Notes: a model not told the origin generated them from the sequence alone. 64,000 nucleotides of DNA from an uncultured Alphaproteobacteria bacterium (GCA_958295725.1 OY282368.1:2378001-2442000); one strand, 5' to 3'; counted from the first letter of the stretch, positions 1 to 9,115 are shown. Translations and numbers: made by a program.

Positions 1-157
1 GGTCGAGGCGGTTGCGGTCCGCCATCCTCCGCCATCGGTAGAGGGTCGATCCCGGAACGCCGACGGCGTTGGCAGCCGCTCGTGCGGTCAGGCCGTCGGC
101 CCTGGCCTGGCGCCAGCGCTCGAGGGGCCGCGTCTCATATCTGTCTGAACGAGGTCA
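1..157 (-). mobile_element. IS481-like element relic (copy A), left end
   Basis: Read on the minus strand, this stretch matches the left part of the intact element at 9588. It has the terminal repeat beginning TGACCTCGTTCAGACAGA, then codons for the helix-turn-helix part of the transposase (LTARAAANAVGVP followed by STLYRW). The segment equivalent to about 168 bp of the intact copy, including the transposase start codon, is missing. In the intact copy that segment is bounded by two CCCTTGA repeats (9618-9624 and 9786-9792), so recombination between short repeats is the likely cause. The relic runs off the left edge of the window. Its terminal TGA (155-157) is also the stop codon of miaA. Confidence 0.85.
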
Positions 158-1099
158 CCGGCGAACGAACGGCAGGATTTCCGGAAGGAGGTTTTCCGGA
201 TCCCGCGCCTCGAATCGCCGCCAGTCGGCCATCCGGTTGCGGAACCACGTCATCTGACGCTTGGCGTAGCGTCGCGTCGCGCGCTGTCCCGCCGCGACCG
301 CTTCGTCGAGGCTGGCCTCGCCGTCCAGATGCCGCGCGAGCTCGCGGACGCCGACCGCCTTCATGACGGGATGCGAGGCCGGAACCGCGCGGGCGAGAAG
401 ATCCTGCACCTCGTCCACGGCCCCGCTGGCCACCGCCTTCTCGAAGCGGTCGTCGCAGCGGGCGTACAGGGTCTCCCGCGGCGCCGACACCACGATCCCG
501 GCGAAACGGCCCGGCGCGCGCGTGTCCGTGTGGCGGCGTCGCCACTCCGCCAGCGATACGCCCGTCGCCTCGACGACTTCCCATGCCCGCGTCATCCGTT
601 GCCGGTCGGAGGGTGGGATGCGCGCCGCCATGAGCGGGTCCCTGCGGGACAGTTCCTCGTGGAACGGAACGTTGCCGAGCTCGTCGAGCAGCCTTTCGCC
701 TCGTTCCCGGACGGCGGCGGGAATGTCGGGAACGGGAGCGAGGCCCTCGATAAGCGCCTGGAAATACAGGCCGGTTCCGCCGACGACGAGGAACACGCGG
801 CCGTCCGAACGCGCCCGCGATATCTCCTCCCCGGCCAGCTCGCGCCAGCGGCCGGCCGAACACCGCCGGTCGCTCGGGAAGATCCCGTAGAGACGGTGGG
901 GCGCCCGCGCCTCGTCGTCCGGCGACGGACGGGCGGTCAGTATCCTCAGATCGCGATAGACCTGCATGCTGTCCGAATTTATGATCGTCGCCCCGCCGCA
1001 AGGCTCCAGGGCCTCCGCGAGCGCGAGCGCGAGGCGGGACTTTCCCGCGGCGGTGGGGCCCGCGATCAGAATGCCCGTATGCGCCGGTTCATCCGGCAT
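155..1099 (-). CDS. miaA: tRNA dimethylallyltransferase MiaA
   Basis: MiaA transfers a dimethylallyl group to N6 of A37 in tRNAs that read codons starting with U. The 314-residue product has the P-loop AGPTAAGKS at about residues 13-21, the INSDSMQVY substrate motif, the GGTGLY motif and the C-terminal KRQMTWFRNR segment of the family. Length is normal. The ATG at 1099 was chosen because it lies just before the conserved N-terminal strand; longer reading frames upstream lack family features. Oddly, the stop codon is supplied by the terminal TGA of the adjoining IS relic, so the native last residues may have been replaced. The gene is divergent from serB, with an 85-bp gap. Confidence 0.95.
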   Translation of the reverse strand: MPDEPAHTGILIAGPTAAGKSRLALALAEALEPCGGATIINSDSMQVYRDLRILTARPSPDDEARAPHRLYGIFPSDRRCSAGRWRELAGEEISRARSDGRVFLVVGGTGLYFQALIEGLAPVPDIPAAVRERGERLLDELGNVPFHEELSRRDPLMAARIPPSDRQRMTRAWEVVEATGVSLAEWRRRHTDTRAPGRFAGIVVSAPRETLYARCDDRFEKAVASGAVDEVQDLLARAVPASHPVMKAVGVRELARHLDGEASLDEAVAAGQRATRRYAKRQMTWFRNRMADWRRFEARDPENLLPEILPFVRR

Positions 1100-1184
1100 G
1101 GGCACCCAGGGACAGACATTCCGCGACCATGTTCCGCGACATCGTTGTTCCCCGGCCGCGCCGCCGCGTTTCGAGGCGCGGTCG

Positions 1185-2084
1185 GTGACCCATATAATCA
1201 CGCTCGTCGGCGACCCGCGCCGGGCGCCCGTGTCTCCCGGCGTGGCCGAGGCGGCGCGTTCGGCCTTGCTCCGCCTCGGCGGCCAGGCCGGGAATATCGA
1301 CTGGCTGTCGCCCGGAACGGCCTGCGACATGCTCATCGAAGGGATCGATCCGGCGGTTGCCGTTGCGGCCGTTCGCGCCGCCTTGCCGGGGCAGCCGATC
1401 GACGTCGTGGCGCAACGCAGGCAACATCGCCGCAAGCGCCTTCTCGTCGCCGACATGGATTCGACGATCATCCAGCAGGAATGCATGGATGAAATTGCCC
1501 AATTCGTCGGTCGCCGGGCGGAAGTCGCGGCCATAACCGAACGCGCGATGCGCGGCGACATGGACTTTCGCCAAGCGGTTCGCGAGCGCGCGGCCATGTT
1601 CGCCGGGCTCGACGCGGAGGTCCTCGATCGCGTCTGCGACGAGCGCGTTTCGCTCACGCCGGGCGCCGAGACCCTCGTCCGGGTCATGCGCCGGGACGGC
1701 GCGCTTACGGTCCTGGTATCCGGCGGTTTCACGCGGTTCACGAGCCGCGTCGCCGAACGCGCCGGGTTCGACCTTCATCATGGCAACGAGCTCGAGGTCG
1801 TGGCGGGCAAGCTCACCGGAAGGGCGGGCGAACCCATCGAGGGAGGCGCGGCGAAGGCCGGGCTGCTCGACCGCTACCGCGGCCGGCTCGGCATCCCGGC
1901 CGAGCGGACGCTCGCCGTCGGAGACGGCGCCAACGATATTCCGATGATCGAAGCCGCGGGCCTCGGAGTGGCCTTCCGCGGCAAGCCCGGCGTCGTCGAA
2001 GCGGCGGACGCGGCGATCGACCACGGCGATCTGACGGCCCTTCTGTACATCCAGGGGTTCCGCGAGGCGGAGATCGACGCTTGA
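1185..2084 (+). CDS. serB: Phosphoserine phosphatase SerB
   Basis: The product dephosphorylates O-phosphoserine in the last step of serine synthesis. It is a HAD-superfamily protein of 299 residues with the nucleophile motif DMDST at residues 90-94, a Ser in LVSGGF, a conserved Lys region, and the metal-binding GDGANDIPM near the C terminus. The N-terminal 80 residues form the divergent ACT-like domain common in proteobacterial SerB. A GTG start at 1185 fits the family N terminus (THIITLV), with a GAGG-like sequence upstream; a longer reading frame begins at 966 but would overlap miaA. The gene is divergent from miaA and convergent with the Deg-family protease gene. Confidence 0.93.
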   Translation: MTHIITLVGDPRRAPVSPGVAEAARSALLRLGGQAGNIDWLSPGTACDMLIEGIDPAVAVAAVRAALPGQPIDVVAQRRQHRRKRLLVADMDSTIIQQECMDEIAQFVGRRAEVAAITERAMRGDMDFRQAVRERAAMFAGLDAEVLDRVCDERVSLTPGAETLVRVMRRDGALTVLVSGGFTRFTSRVAERAGFDLHHGNELEVVAGKLTGRAGEPIEGGAAKAGLLDRYRGRLGIPAERTLAVGDGANDIPMIEAAGLGVAFRGKPGVVEAADAAIDHGDLTALLYIQGFREAEIDA

Positions 2085-2186
2085 GCGGCGGCGCGAATCC
2101 GACGGTTTCGCCCGTCGAACCGGGGACAGGGGCGCGCGACGGACCGGAGCGCGATATTTCCGGACCGTCGCCGGCGCGCGCAACGT

Positions 2187-3749
2187 TCAGGTCTTCTCCA
2201 GGCGTAGCGCGACGAACCGCAGATCGTCGGAGCGCTGCACCAGCAGCAACACCGATTTGCGGTTCGAGTCCTTGGCCTCCTTGACCTTCTCGAGGATCTG
2301 GCCGGGGGAGGAGACCTCCTCCTGGGCGATCTCCACAATGATGTCTCCGGCCCGGATTCCCTTCTCGGCCGCGGCGGAACCGTCGTCGACGTCGATGATG
2401 ACGACCCCCTTGACGTCGTCGCCGATCTCGAACCTGTCGCGGAGGCCGTTGGTGATGGAGGACAGGGTCATGCCGAACGCCTCGACCGACCCCGAGGCCC
2501 CGCCGCCCGAGCCGCCGGACGCCAGGGCCGCGACCTCGTCTTCCTTCAGCTCGCCGATCTTGACGCTCAGGGAGATTTTCTCGCCCTTCCGCCAGACCTC
2601 GACCCCGACGGCCTTGCCGATCTCGGTCTCCGCGACAATCCGCGGCAGAACACGAACGCGGGGCACATCCTTGCCGTCGAACTTGAGAATGATGTCGCCG
2701 GCCTCGAACCCCGCGGTGGCGGCGGGTCCGGGATCGAAGACGCTGGCGACCAAGGCGCCGCGGGGTTTGTCGAGAGCGAGGCTCTCGGCGATCTCGTCGG
2801 TCACCGGCTGGATGCGGACGCCGAGCCAGCCGCGGCGGATCTCGCCGAACTCACGGAGTTGGCGGATGATCGGTTTGGCCAGGTTGGCCGCGATGGCGAA
2901 TCCGATGCCCACGCTGCCGCCGGAAGGCGAGAAGATGGCCGTATTCACCCCGATCACCTTGCCGTCCATGTTGAACAGGGGGCCGCCCGAGTTACCGCGG
3001 TTGATCGACGCGTCCGTCTGGATGAAGTCGTCGTAAGGTCCCGCGTTGATGTTGCGCGAACGGGCCGAAACGATGCCGGCGGTCACCGAGCCGCCCAGTC
3101 CGAACGGGTTGCCGATGGCCACCACCCAGTCGCCGACCCTCGCCTCGTCCGAATCGCCGAACTCGACGAAGGGAAGATCGCCGTCTCCGTCCTCCTTCTT
3201 CACCCGCAGGACGGCGAGGTCGGTCTTGACGTCCCGCCCCAGCACCTCGGCGGTGCGGCGCCCTTCGTCGCTGAAGATGACGGTGATCTCGTCGGCCTCC
3301 GCGACGACGTGGTTGTTGGTCACGACGATACCGCTCGGATCGACCACGAACCCGGAGCCGAGAGACGACACCCGCCGCGCCGGACGGTCCCCGTCCCGGC
3401 CGTCGTCCCCGGGACGTTGGCGTTCGAAGAATTCCTTGAAGAATTCCTCGAACGGAGAGCCAGGCGGAAACCGCGGCACCGGAATCTCGCCGCGCCGACC
3501 GCTCGCTTTCTGGGTCGTCGAGATGTTGACCACGGCGGGGGTCAGCTCCTCCGCCAGATCGGCGAACGTCTCGGGCGTGGAACGGGCGAGGGCCGCGGTC
3601 GAGCAGATCAGCGAGACCGCGAGGATCGCGATGCCCGAGCGCCGCCCGAACGCGCCGGACCGCGGCGGGCGCCGCCGGGATTCGTGGGTTCGCGGTGTCG
3701 AAATCGGGTCCCTGTTCAATGTTCCAGTCCTTCTCGTCGTGCCGCCCAT
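2187..3749 (-). CDS. Deg/HtrA-family periplasmic serine protease
   Basis: This is a 520-residue trypsin-like protease of the Do family for envelope quality control. A basic N terminus followed by a hydrophobic stretch ending near residue 55 (AILAVSLICSTAALA) is a signal peptide. The catalytic triad is visible: His147 in TNNHVV, Asp177 in KTDLAV, Ser254 in RGNSGGPLF. Two PDZ domains follow, at about residues 300-390 and 420-515. A Phe-rich loop with EEFFKEFFE repeats (residues 100-110) precedes the protease domain, as in Do-like proteins. It is last in the hflK-hflC-DUF2065-protease run, a common alphaproteobacterial order. The start is uncertain because no good ribosome site precedes the ATG at 3749. 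Confidence 0.9.
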   Translation of the reverse strand: MGGTTRRTGTLNRDPISTPRTHESRRRPPRSGAFGRRSGIAILAVSLICSTAALARSTPETFADLAEELTPAVVNISTTQKASGRRGEIPVPRFPPGSPFEEFFKEFFERQRPGDDGRDGDRPARRVSSLGSGFVVDPSGIVVTNNHVVAEADEITVIFSDEGRRTAEVLGRDVKTDLAVLRVKKEDGDGDLPFVEFGDSDEARVGDWVVAIGNPFGLGGSVTAGIVSARSRNINAGPYDDFIQTDASINRGNSGGPLFNMDGKVIGVNTAIFSPSGGSVGIGFAIAANLAKPIIRQLREFGEIRRGWLGVRIQPVTDEIAESLALDKPRGALVASVFDPGPAATAGFEAGDIILKFDGKDVPRVRVLPRIVAETEIGKAVGVEVWRKGEKISLSVKIGELKEDEVAALASGGSGGGASGSVEAFGMTLSSITNGLRDRFEIGDDVKGVVIIDVDDGSAAAEKGIRAGDIIVEIAQEEVSSPGQILEKVKEAKDSNRKSVLLLVQRSDDLRFVALRLEKT

Positions 3750-3942
3750 GTTCCAGCGGCGCCGGATTGCCGATCGGCGCTCCGGACGGCCGGGTCGAGG
3801 ATCCCGGACCGACCGCCCCGGCAACCCGGGACAGAACGCCTGCCAACCCGAAAGATAGGGCCGAATATGGAGTCAACTTGGCGGAAATAGGGCTCCCGGT
3901 CGCTCAGTTCAAGGCCATTTCGCGGCGTGTCGCGCCGGCGCC

Positions 3943-4128
3943 CTAGTTCTTGAGCAACCAGACGACCCCGAACCCGACGATGGCCAGACAGAGCCCCGCG
4001 CCGCGAACAAGGCCGTTCGGCTGTTTGAGGATCATGACCATCGTCCGCCTCATGCCGTCCGGGAACAGCGCGTAGAGCGCCCCTTCGATCACCATGACCA
4101 GCCCCAGGGCGATACCGAGCTCGTACAT
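3943..4128 (-). CDS. DUF2065 small membrane protein
   Basis: A 61-residue protein with two hydrophobic segments (residues 3-22 and about 42-58) separated by a short polar turn (FPDGMRRTMVMILKQPNG). It matches the DUF2065/YjeT family by size, the start MYELGIALGLVMVIEG and the FPDGMRR motif. It lies between hflC and the Deg protease, its usual place in alphaproteobacteria, and is probably co-transcribed with the HflKC membrane complex. Its biochemical role is not known. Confidence 0.85.
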   Translation of the reverse strand: MYELGIALGLVMVIEGALYALFPDGMRRTMVMILKQPNGLVRGAGLCLAIVGFGVVWLLKN

Positions 4129-4200
4129 GACTTCGCGGCCCGATTAACGGCCGTTTCTTCCCGCCGGGCACCGGTCTCTCGAATCCGCGGACACGCCGGA

Positions 4201-5091
4201 CTACTGCATTCCGGGCTGGTTACCTTCGCCCAACATGCTGCCGAAGTACCGGAAGAAGTCGGAGTCGGGCGAGAGCACCATGGTCGTGTCCTCGCCGCCC
4301 AGGGACTCCCGGTAGGCCTGCATGGACCGGTAGAAGGTGAAGAAGTCGATGTCGGTGCCGAAGGCCTCGGCGAATATCCGGATGGCGTCGCCGTCGCCTT
4401 CGCCCCGCAGGATCTGCGCCTGCTTCTGCGCCTCGGCCAACAGGACCGTCTTTTCGCGGTCCGCCCGCGAGCGGATGCGTTGGGATATCTCGGCGCCCTG
4501 GGCCCGGAACTCGCGCGCCTCGCGCTCCCGTTCCGTCTTCATCCGCGCGTAGATCGCCTGGTTGTTCGCCTCGGGCAGGTCGGCGCGCCTGATACGCACG
4601 TCGGCGACGCTGATTCCCAGATCCTCCGCTTCGGCATTCACGCGCTGGGCGATCTGCGACATCAGTTCCGCACGCTCTCCCGTCAGGACCGATTGCAGCG
4701 GCACCGTGCCGATCACCTGGCGCAGGCTCGACGTCAGAAGCGCGTGCAGGCGTTGACGGGCGACGCGCTCGTTGCCCACCGTCTGGTAGAACCGCAACGG
4801 ATCGTCGATGCGATAGCGGAGGAAGGAGTCGACCACCAGGCGCTTGCGGTCCGAGGCGATGACTTCCTCGCCGATACCATCGTAGCTAAGCATCCGCTTG
4901 TCCAGGAACACGACGTTCTGGATGAACGGCAGTTTGGCGTGCAGGCCGGAGTCCTTGACCACGTGCTTGGGCTCGCCGAATTGCAGGACCAAGGCCTGTT
5001 GCGTCTGATGGACTGTGAACAGCGCGCTGAACGCGACGATTCCCGCGATCAGAACGATGATGCCCAGAATGGCGAGCGTCCGACGGTTCAT
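4201..5091 (-). CDS. hflC: FtsH modulator HflC
   Basis: HflC is an inner-membrane SPFH/prohibitin protein that forms a cage with HflK around the FtsH protease and modulates its activity. The 296-residue product has one N-terminal membrane anchor (residues 8-28) and an SPFH domain starting at VHQTQQALVLQFGE. A long coiled coil follows, with the ARMKTEREREAREFRAQG segment typical of HflC. The ATG overlaps the hflK stop by four bases, which implies translational coupling. The start is preceded by the 3' end of hflK rather than a separate promoter. Confidence 0.95.
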   Translation of the reverse strand: MNRRTLAILGIIVLIAGIVAFSALFTVHQTQQALVLQFGEPKHVVKDSGLHAKLPFIQNVVFLDKRMLSYDGIGEEVIASDRKRLVVDSFLRYRIDDPLRFYQTVGNERVARQRLHALLTSSLRQVIGTVPLQSVLTGERAELMSQIAQRVNAEAEDLGISVADVRIRRADLPEANNQAIYARMKTEREREAREFRAQGAEISQRIRSRADREKTVLLAEAQKQAQILRGEGDGDAIRIFAEAFGTDIDFFTFYRSMQAYRESLGGEDTTMVLSPDSDFFRYFGSMLGEGNQPGMQ

Positions 5092-6206
5092 GGGGTTTCT
5101 CCCGTGCGCTTCTGAAGTTCGGGCAGGGGCAGGTAGGGGACCACCCCGCTGCCCGAGTTCTTGTCGATGACGATCTTGTTGAGGCCGCCGAGCACCTCTT
5201 CCATGGTCTCGAGGTAGATCCGACGCGTCGTTACGTCCCTGGCCAGGTTGAATTCCGTGTAGACGGCCAGGAACCGGCTGGCGTCGCCTTCCGCGCGCGC
5301 CACGACCTCCTGCCGGTAGCCCTCCGCCTGCTGAAGCAGTTGCTCCGCCTCCCCGCGCGCGCGGGGCAGGACGTCGTTGGCGTAGGCCTCGGCCTCGTTC
5401 CTCTGCCGCTCGAGATCGGCCCGCGCCCTCTGGACGTCGCGGAAGGCGTCGATCACGGCCCCCGGCGGATCGACCTTCTGCAACCGCGCCTGCTGGATCA
5501 GGATCCCGGCCTCGTAGGAATCGAGGATATCCTGAGTGAGATTACGGACGGAATTCTCGATCTCTTCCTTGTTCTGGGCCAGGGCGTCGCCGATGGGCTT
5601 GTTGCCGATGACCTCGCGCATGGCGCTCTCCGCCGCCGCCTTCGCCGTCTCCTCGGGGTTCTGCACGTTGAACAGGAACTGTCCGGCGTCCTTGATGACC
5701 CAGAACATCGCGAAGTCGATGTCGACGATGTTCTCGTCGCCGGTCAGCATCAGGCTTTCTTCCGGAACGTCGCGCGTGGTCGGCGCCCGTCCGAGCTCCC
5801 CGGCGCTGCGGTATCCCACCTGGATCTGATTGACCCTCGTGACCTTCGGCGTATCCACCGACTCGATCGGCGTCGGAAGATGGTAATTGAGGCCCGGTTG
5901 CGTGGTCGCGATCCATTTCCCGAACCGCAGGACGACGCCCTGCTCGTCCGGTTGCACGCGATAGAACCCGCTGGCCGCCCAGACCGCGACCGCGATCAAC
6001 ACGATCAGAGCCAACCCGCGCCCGCTTCCGCGCCCGCCCGGCATCATGCTTCGAAACCGGTCCTGGCCCTTGCGCAGAAGCTCCTCGAGATTGGGGGGCT
6101 GGGGCCCGCGGGGGCCTTGTCCCCACGGTCCGCCGCCGCCGCCGCCACCGCTGCCGCCGCCGCTACCGCCACCCTGCCAGCCGTCGCCTTGGTTCTTCCA
6201 TGGCAT
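5088..6206 (-). CDS. hflK: FtsH modulator HflK
   Basis: HflK is the partner of HflC. The 372-residue protein begins with a Gly-rich, proline-containing cytoplasmic tail (residues 7-40), as in other HflK proteins. A single membrane helix (about 64-83) and an SPFH domain (QPDEQGVVLRFGKW onward) follow, then a coiled coil. It is first in the operon. The gap to the divergent mrp gene (6207-6390) must hold both promoters. Confidence 0.95.
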   Translation of the reverse strand: MPWKNQGDGWQGGGSGGGSGGGGGGGPWGQGPRGPQPPNLEELLRKGQDRFRSMMPGGRGSGRGLALIVLIAVAVWAASGFYRVQPDEQGVVLRFGKWIATTQPGLNYHLPTPIESVDTPKVTRVNQIQVGYRSAGELGRAPTTRDVPEESLMLTGDENIVDIDFAMFWVIKDAGQFLFNVQNPEETAKAAAESAMREVIGNKPIGDALAQNKEEIENSVRNLTQDILDSYEAGILIQQARLQKVDPPGAVIDAFRDVQRARADLERQRNEAEAYANDVLPRARGEAEQLLQQAEGYRQEVVARAEGDASRFLAVYTEFNLARDVTTRRIYLETMEEVLGGLNKIVIDKNSGSGVVPYLPLPELQKRTGETP

Positions 6207-6390
6207 ACCGTCAACTCCAATTCCGGTTTCGCGTGAAACCCCCGGGGCGGGAAGTTTTGCATCAGTCGCCCCTCGTGGTTATATGACAGCTCGCCCGGAC
6301 GCGCAATGAACCCCGACGCCTCGCGGTCACCGGAGGCTGACGTATTTCACCTTGCGCGCGGCGCCGGGTTCGGAAAGCGAGGTTCCCGCC

Positions 6391-7500
6391 ATGGCGACGG
6401 TCAGCGAACGGGATGTCCTGGAGGCACTCGCGGAGGTCATCGACCCGGACCGGCGGCAGGGCGTCGTCGGCCTCGGGATGATCGAGGGCGTCGAGGTCAA
6501 GGATGGGCATGTCGCCTTCGCCATCCAGGTCCCGGCCGACGAGGCCGCGGCCAAGGAGCCCGTCCGCAAGGCCTGCGAGAAGGCCGTCTACGGCGTGCCG
6601 GGCGTGCTCTCGGTAACCGCCGTCCTGACCGCGCACCGCCCCGCCGCGCGGTCCGCTCCGGCCGGGGACGCGCCGAACGCCGCCGCCGGGGTCGGGTTGC
6701 CGGGGGTCGGTTCCATCGTCGCCGTGGCGTCGGGAAAGGGCGGCGTGGGCAAGTCGACCGTGGCGGTCAATCTGGCCCTCGGCCTCGCCACCGAGGGCAA
6801 GCGCGTGGGCATCCTCGACTGCGATGTCTACGGCCCGTCGATCCCCCGCATGATGGGAATCGACGGCCGGCCGACGGCGCCCGAGGGCGGTCGGCTGCTG
6901 CCCATGGAGAATCACGGGCTCGTCTGCATGTCCATGGGGTTCCTGGTCGCGGAGGATACCCCCATGATCTGGCGCGGCCCCATGGTCATGAGCGCCCTCG
7001 AGCAGCTCATGCGCGACGTGGAATGGGGCGAGCTCGACGTCATGGTCTGCGACTTGCCGCCGGGCACGGGAGACGCGCAGCTGACGATGGCGCAACGCGT
7101 GCCGCTGACCGGCGCGGTGGTCGTGTCGACGCCCCAGGACGTGGCGTTGGCCGACGTCCGGAGGGCCTGCGCCATGTTCGAGAAGGTGGATGTCCCTGTC
7201 TTCGGGTTCGTCGAGAACATGAGCTGGTTCCGCTGCCCCCACTGCGGCGAAAGGACGGAAATCTTCGGCCATGGCGGCGCCCGGCGCGAGGCCGAGCGAC
7301 TCGGCGTCGATTTCCTCGGCGAGATCCCGCTGGCCCCCCGGATCAGGGAAACGTCCGATTCGGGCACGCCCCTGATCGCCGCCGAACCCTCGGGGACGGA
7401 GGCGGCCGTCTTCGAGGACATCGCCGCGCGCGTCGCCGTCAAGATCGAGGAGGCGCTCGCCGCGGCCGAGGCGTCCGCTCCGAGGATCGTGATCCAGTGA
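6391..7500 (+). CDS. mrp: Mrp/NBP35-family iron-sulfur cluster carrier ATPase
   Basis: This is a P-loop ATPase that binds and delivers iron-sulfur clusters (ApbC/Mrp/Ind1 group). The 369-residue product has an N-terminal MIP18-like (DUF59) domain (residues 5-80). A deviant Walker A motif GKGGVGKST follows at about 115-123, then a Walker B-like DLPPGTGDAQLT and a CPHCG pair that bridges a cluster in the dimer. The ATG at 6391 has an AGCGAGG ribosome site; upstream in-frame codons lack similarity. It is divergent from hflK and convergent with thyX. Confidence 0.93.
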   Translation: MATVSERDVLEALAEVIDPDRRQGVVGLGMIEGVEVKDGHVAFAIQVPADEAAAKEPVRKACEKAVYGVPGVLSVTAVLTAHRPAARSAPAGDAPNAAAGVGLPGVGSIVAVASGKGGVGKSTVAVNLALGLATEGKRVGILDCDVYGPSIPRMMGIDGRPTAPEGGRLLPMENHGLVCMSMGFLVAEDTPMIWRGPMVMSALEQLMRDVEWGELDVMVCDLPPGTGDAQLTMAQRVPLTGAVVVSTPQDVALADVRRACAMFEKVDVPVFGFVENMSWFRCPHCGERTEIFGHGGARREAERLGVDFLGEIPLAPRIRETSDSGTPLIAAEPSGTEAAVFEDIAARVAVKIEEALAAAEASAPRIVIQ

Positions 7501-7518
7501 GCCGGCACGACTCGCGCC

Positions 7519-8532
7519 TCATGCCTCGCGGCCCAGCGTCTCCATGAGCTCGCGCCACTCGCGGCCCGACAGCCCGCTTTCCTCCCGCGTGACGGTCTCT
7601 CCGTCGATCATGCGCTTCACGACCTCCAGGCCCCGCGACGAGAGCGACGCCGCGTCGCGCACGTAGTCCCGGAACGCCCAAGCCGTCTCCGGGACCCAGC
7701 GCCCGACGATGTCGTCGAGGATCGTCTGGGCATAGGCGCGGATTTCGTACTGCGCGTGCGCGTCGGCCCGGAGCGAGAGGAAGTGCAGGAGGTTGTGCAG
7801 GTCGCTCTTCCAGTAGAACTGCGTGTAGTAGTTGACGGGAAGCACCGTCCGCGCGAGCTCGCGGGCGACCCCGGTATGCTCCGGCTCCTTGCGCTCGCCG
7901 GCCTCGTCCTCGTTGAGGAGGTTTTCGTAAACGCCGTAGGCATTCCTGGAGAGCCGGTCGATGCGCTTCAGTGCTTTCCCGAGCTCCTCCGAATCCACTA
8001 ACGCACCACGGCCCTGTTTGTTGGAATCCGATTGGGCGGCAGTCGCCTTGGGCGCGTCCGTCTCCATCTCGAACAAAGTGAGCGTGCTGTCCCGTTTCTT
8101 CAGTGCCGAGCGGAGGTGAGCCGCGTCCGGCACGTAGAATTCGCGGTCCAGCCGGGAATACCGCGCGGAGTACTCGTTGACGCTGGCGGTGCGGTGCCGG
8201 AGCCACTGCCGCGCGACGAAGATCGGCAGTTTGACGTGCAGCTTGATCTCGCACATCTCGAACGGCGTCGTGTGCCGGTGGCGCAGGAGGTAGCGGATCA
8301 GGTCCCGGCCTTCCCGCGATTTCCGCGTGCCCCGGCCGTAGGAGACCCGCGCCGCCTGGACGATCGCCGAATCGTCGCCCATGTAGTCGACCACCCGGAC
8401 GAAGCCGTGATCGAGCACCTTAAGGGGCCGGTAGAGGATGTCCTCCAACGCCGGCACAGTGACGCGCCGCGTTTCGCGCGCCTCGGCCCGTAGCGCCTCG
8501 ACCTCCGCCTGTTGCTGGGGGCTGAGCGGCAT
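7519..8532 (-). CDS. thyX: FAD-dependent thymidylate synthase ThyX
   Basis: ThyX makes dTMP from dUMP using FAD, NADPH and methylenetetrahydrofolate. The 337-residue protein carries the signature RHR-x7-S at residues 112-122 ([11 protein letters not shown]). It also has the long central insertion with SNKQGRG that is usual in alphaproteobacterial ThyX, and [22 protein letters not shown] in the substrate region. The ATG at 8532 has an AGGCGAGG ribosome site; a longer frame extends to 8730 across repeat sequence and is rejected. No thyA is seen in the window. Confidence 0.95.
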   Translation of the reverse strand: MPLSPQQQAEVEALRAEARETRRVTVPALEDILYRPLKVLDHGFVRVVDYMGDDSAIVQAARVSYGRGTRKSREGRDLIRYLLRHRHTTPFEMCEIKLHVKLPIFVARQWLRHRTASVNEYSARYSRLDREFYVPDAAHLRSALKKRDSTLTLFEMETDAPKATAAQSDSNKQGRGALVDSEELGKALKRIDRLSRNAYGVYENLLNEDEAGERKEPEHTGVARELARTVLPVNYYTQFYWKSDLHNLLHFLSLRADAHAQYEIRAYAQTILDDIVGRWVPETAWAFRDYVRDAASLSSRGLEVVKRMIDGETVTREESGLSGREWRELMETLGREA

Positions 8533-8633
8533 GGCCTCGCCTGTTCCAGATTCGCTCCCGACTCGCCGGACGCCGCACTCTAATGTCCGCTGGCGCCTAT
8601 GACCACACGTGCCCGGAGAGGTCGCGGGGGAGG

Positions 8634-8722
8634 GGGTATTCCGCGCGGGCACGCGGATTCGGGCGTGGCGGTCCGCACAATCCGCACACCCTCCGGGTAT
8701 TCCGCGCGGGCATGCGGATTCG
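8634..8722. repeat. 28-bp direct repeat pair around a dispersed repeat core
   Basis: Two copies of a 28-bp sequence (8634-8661 and 8695-8722) differ at one base. Between them lies CCGCACAATCCGCACACC (8672-8689), the same core that begins each 115-bp unit at 49982-50466 and recurs at 14613. The pair ends three bases before the -35 box of the tmRNA promoter. The remaining 8533-8633 stretch shows no gene. Confidence 0.75.
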
Positions 8723-8724
8723 TC

Positions 8725-8753
8725 TTGCAACGATGCCGCGAAGCGTCTATATT
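8725..8753 (+). promoter_or_regulatory. Sigma-70-type promoter of the tmRNA gene
   Basis: TTGCAA (8725-8730), a 17-bp spacer and TATATT (8748-8753) precede the acceptor piece of the tmRNA gene by a few bases. This places the expected start at about 8760. Confidence 0.7.
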
Positions 8754-8759
8754 CCGTCC

Positions 8760-9095
8760 GTCGGGTAACCGACTATGGCGATAAACGCCGTTCGGAATAG
8801 GCGTTGCGGACCCGGGGGCAGTACCCGGCGCCTCCACCACGAACGCACCCGGCCCAACGTCCACCGCGACGAGGGCGCCTGGAGAGACGGCGGGTGCGGT
8901 TTTGATGGGGGCGAACCAGGATCGACGCGCGTGACAAAGGCGCGGTTTTCGCCCGGTATGATACCGCCGTTATCGGGTCACACTCACAAATGCCAACGAC
9001 AACGAGGCATTTGCCGTCGCCGCGTAGACGACGCTAGCGACAGCGGGGTTTCGGGGGGTACCTGGCAACAGAAACCCCCCACTTCGACGGTCCCG
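8760..9095 (+). ncRNA. ssrA: tmRNA, circularly permuted two-piece alphaproteobacterial type
   Basis: tmRNA rescues stalled ribosomes and tags the unfinished protein for proteolysis. The gene is permuted. The acceptor piece comes first and ends in CGCCTCCACCA (CCA at 8837-8839), after an unusual T-arm GGGGGCAGTACCC. A spacer to be removed follows, then the coding piece starting GGGGGCGAACCAGGATCGAC at 8907. GGGGGCG (8907-8913) pairs with CGCCTCC (8829-8835), with one G-U, to form the acceptor stem. The tag frame runs from GCC at 8992 to TAG at 9025-9027 and encodes ANDNEAFAVAA. A downstream GGGGTTTC/GAAACCCC pairing closes the 3' domain. Piece ends are estimates. sspB, encoding the tag adaptor, follows directly. 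Confidence 0.93.
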
Positions 9096-9115
9096 TCCGC
9101 CGCGGGGTGGCTTCA

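Noticed and set aside
155..1741. Longer 528-codon version of MiaA starting at 1741
   Set aside because: The extra 214 residues are antisense to serB and have no MiaA similarity. The ATG at 1099 gives a protein of family length.
9107..9115. GTG at 9107 as the sspB start
   Set aside because: It would add three residues not seen in the family; GTG 9116 gives the typical MSED start. It is kept only as an alternative.
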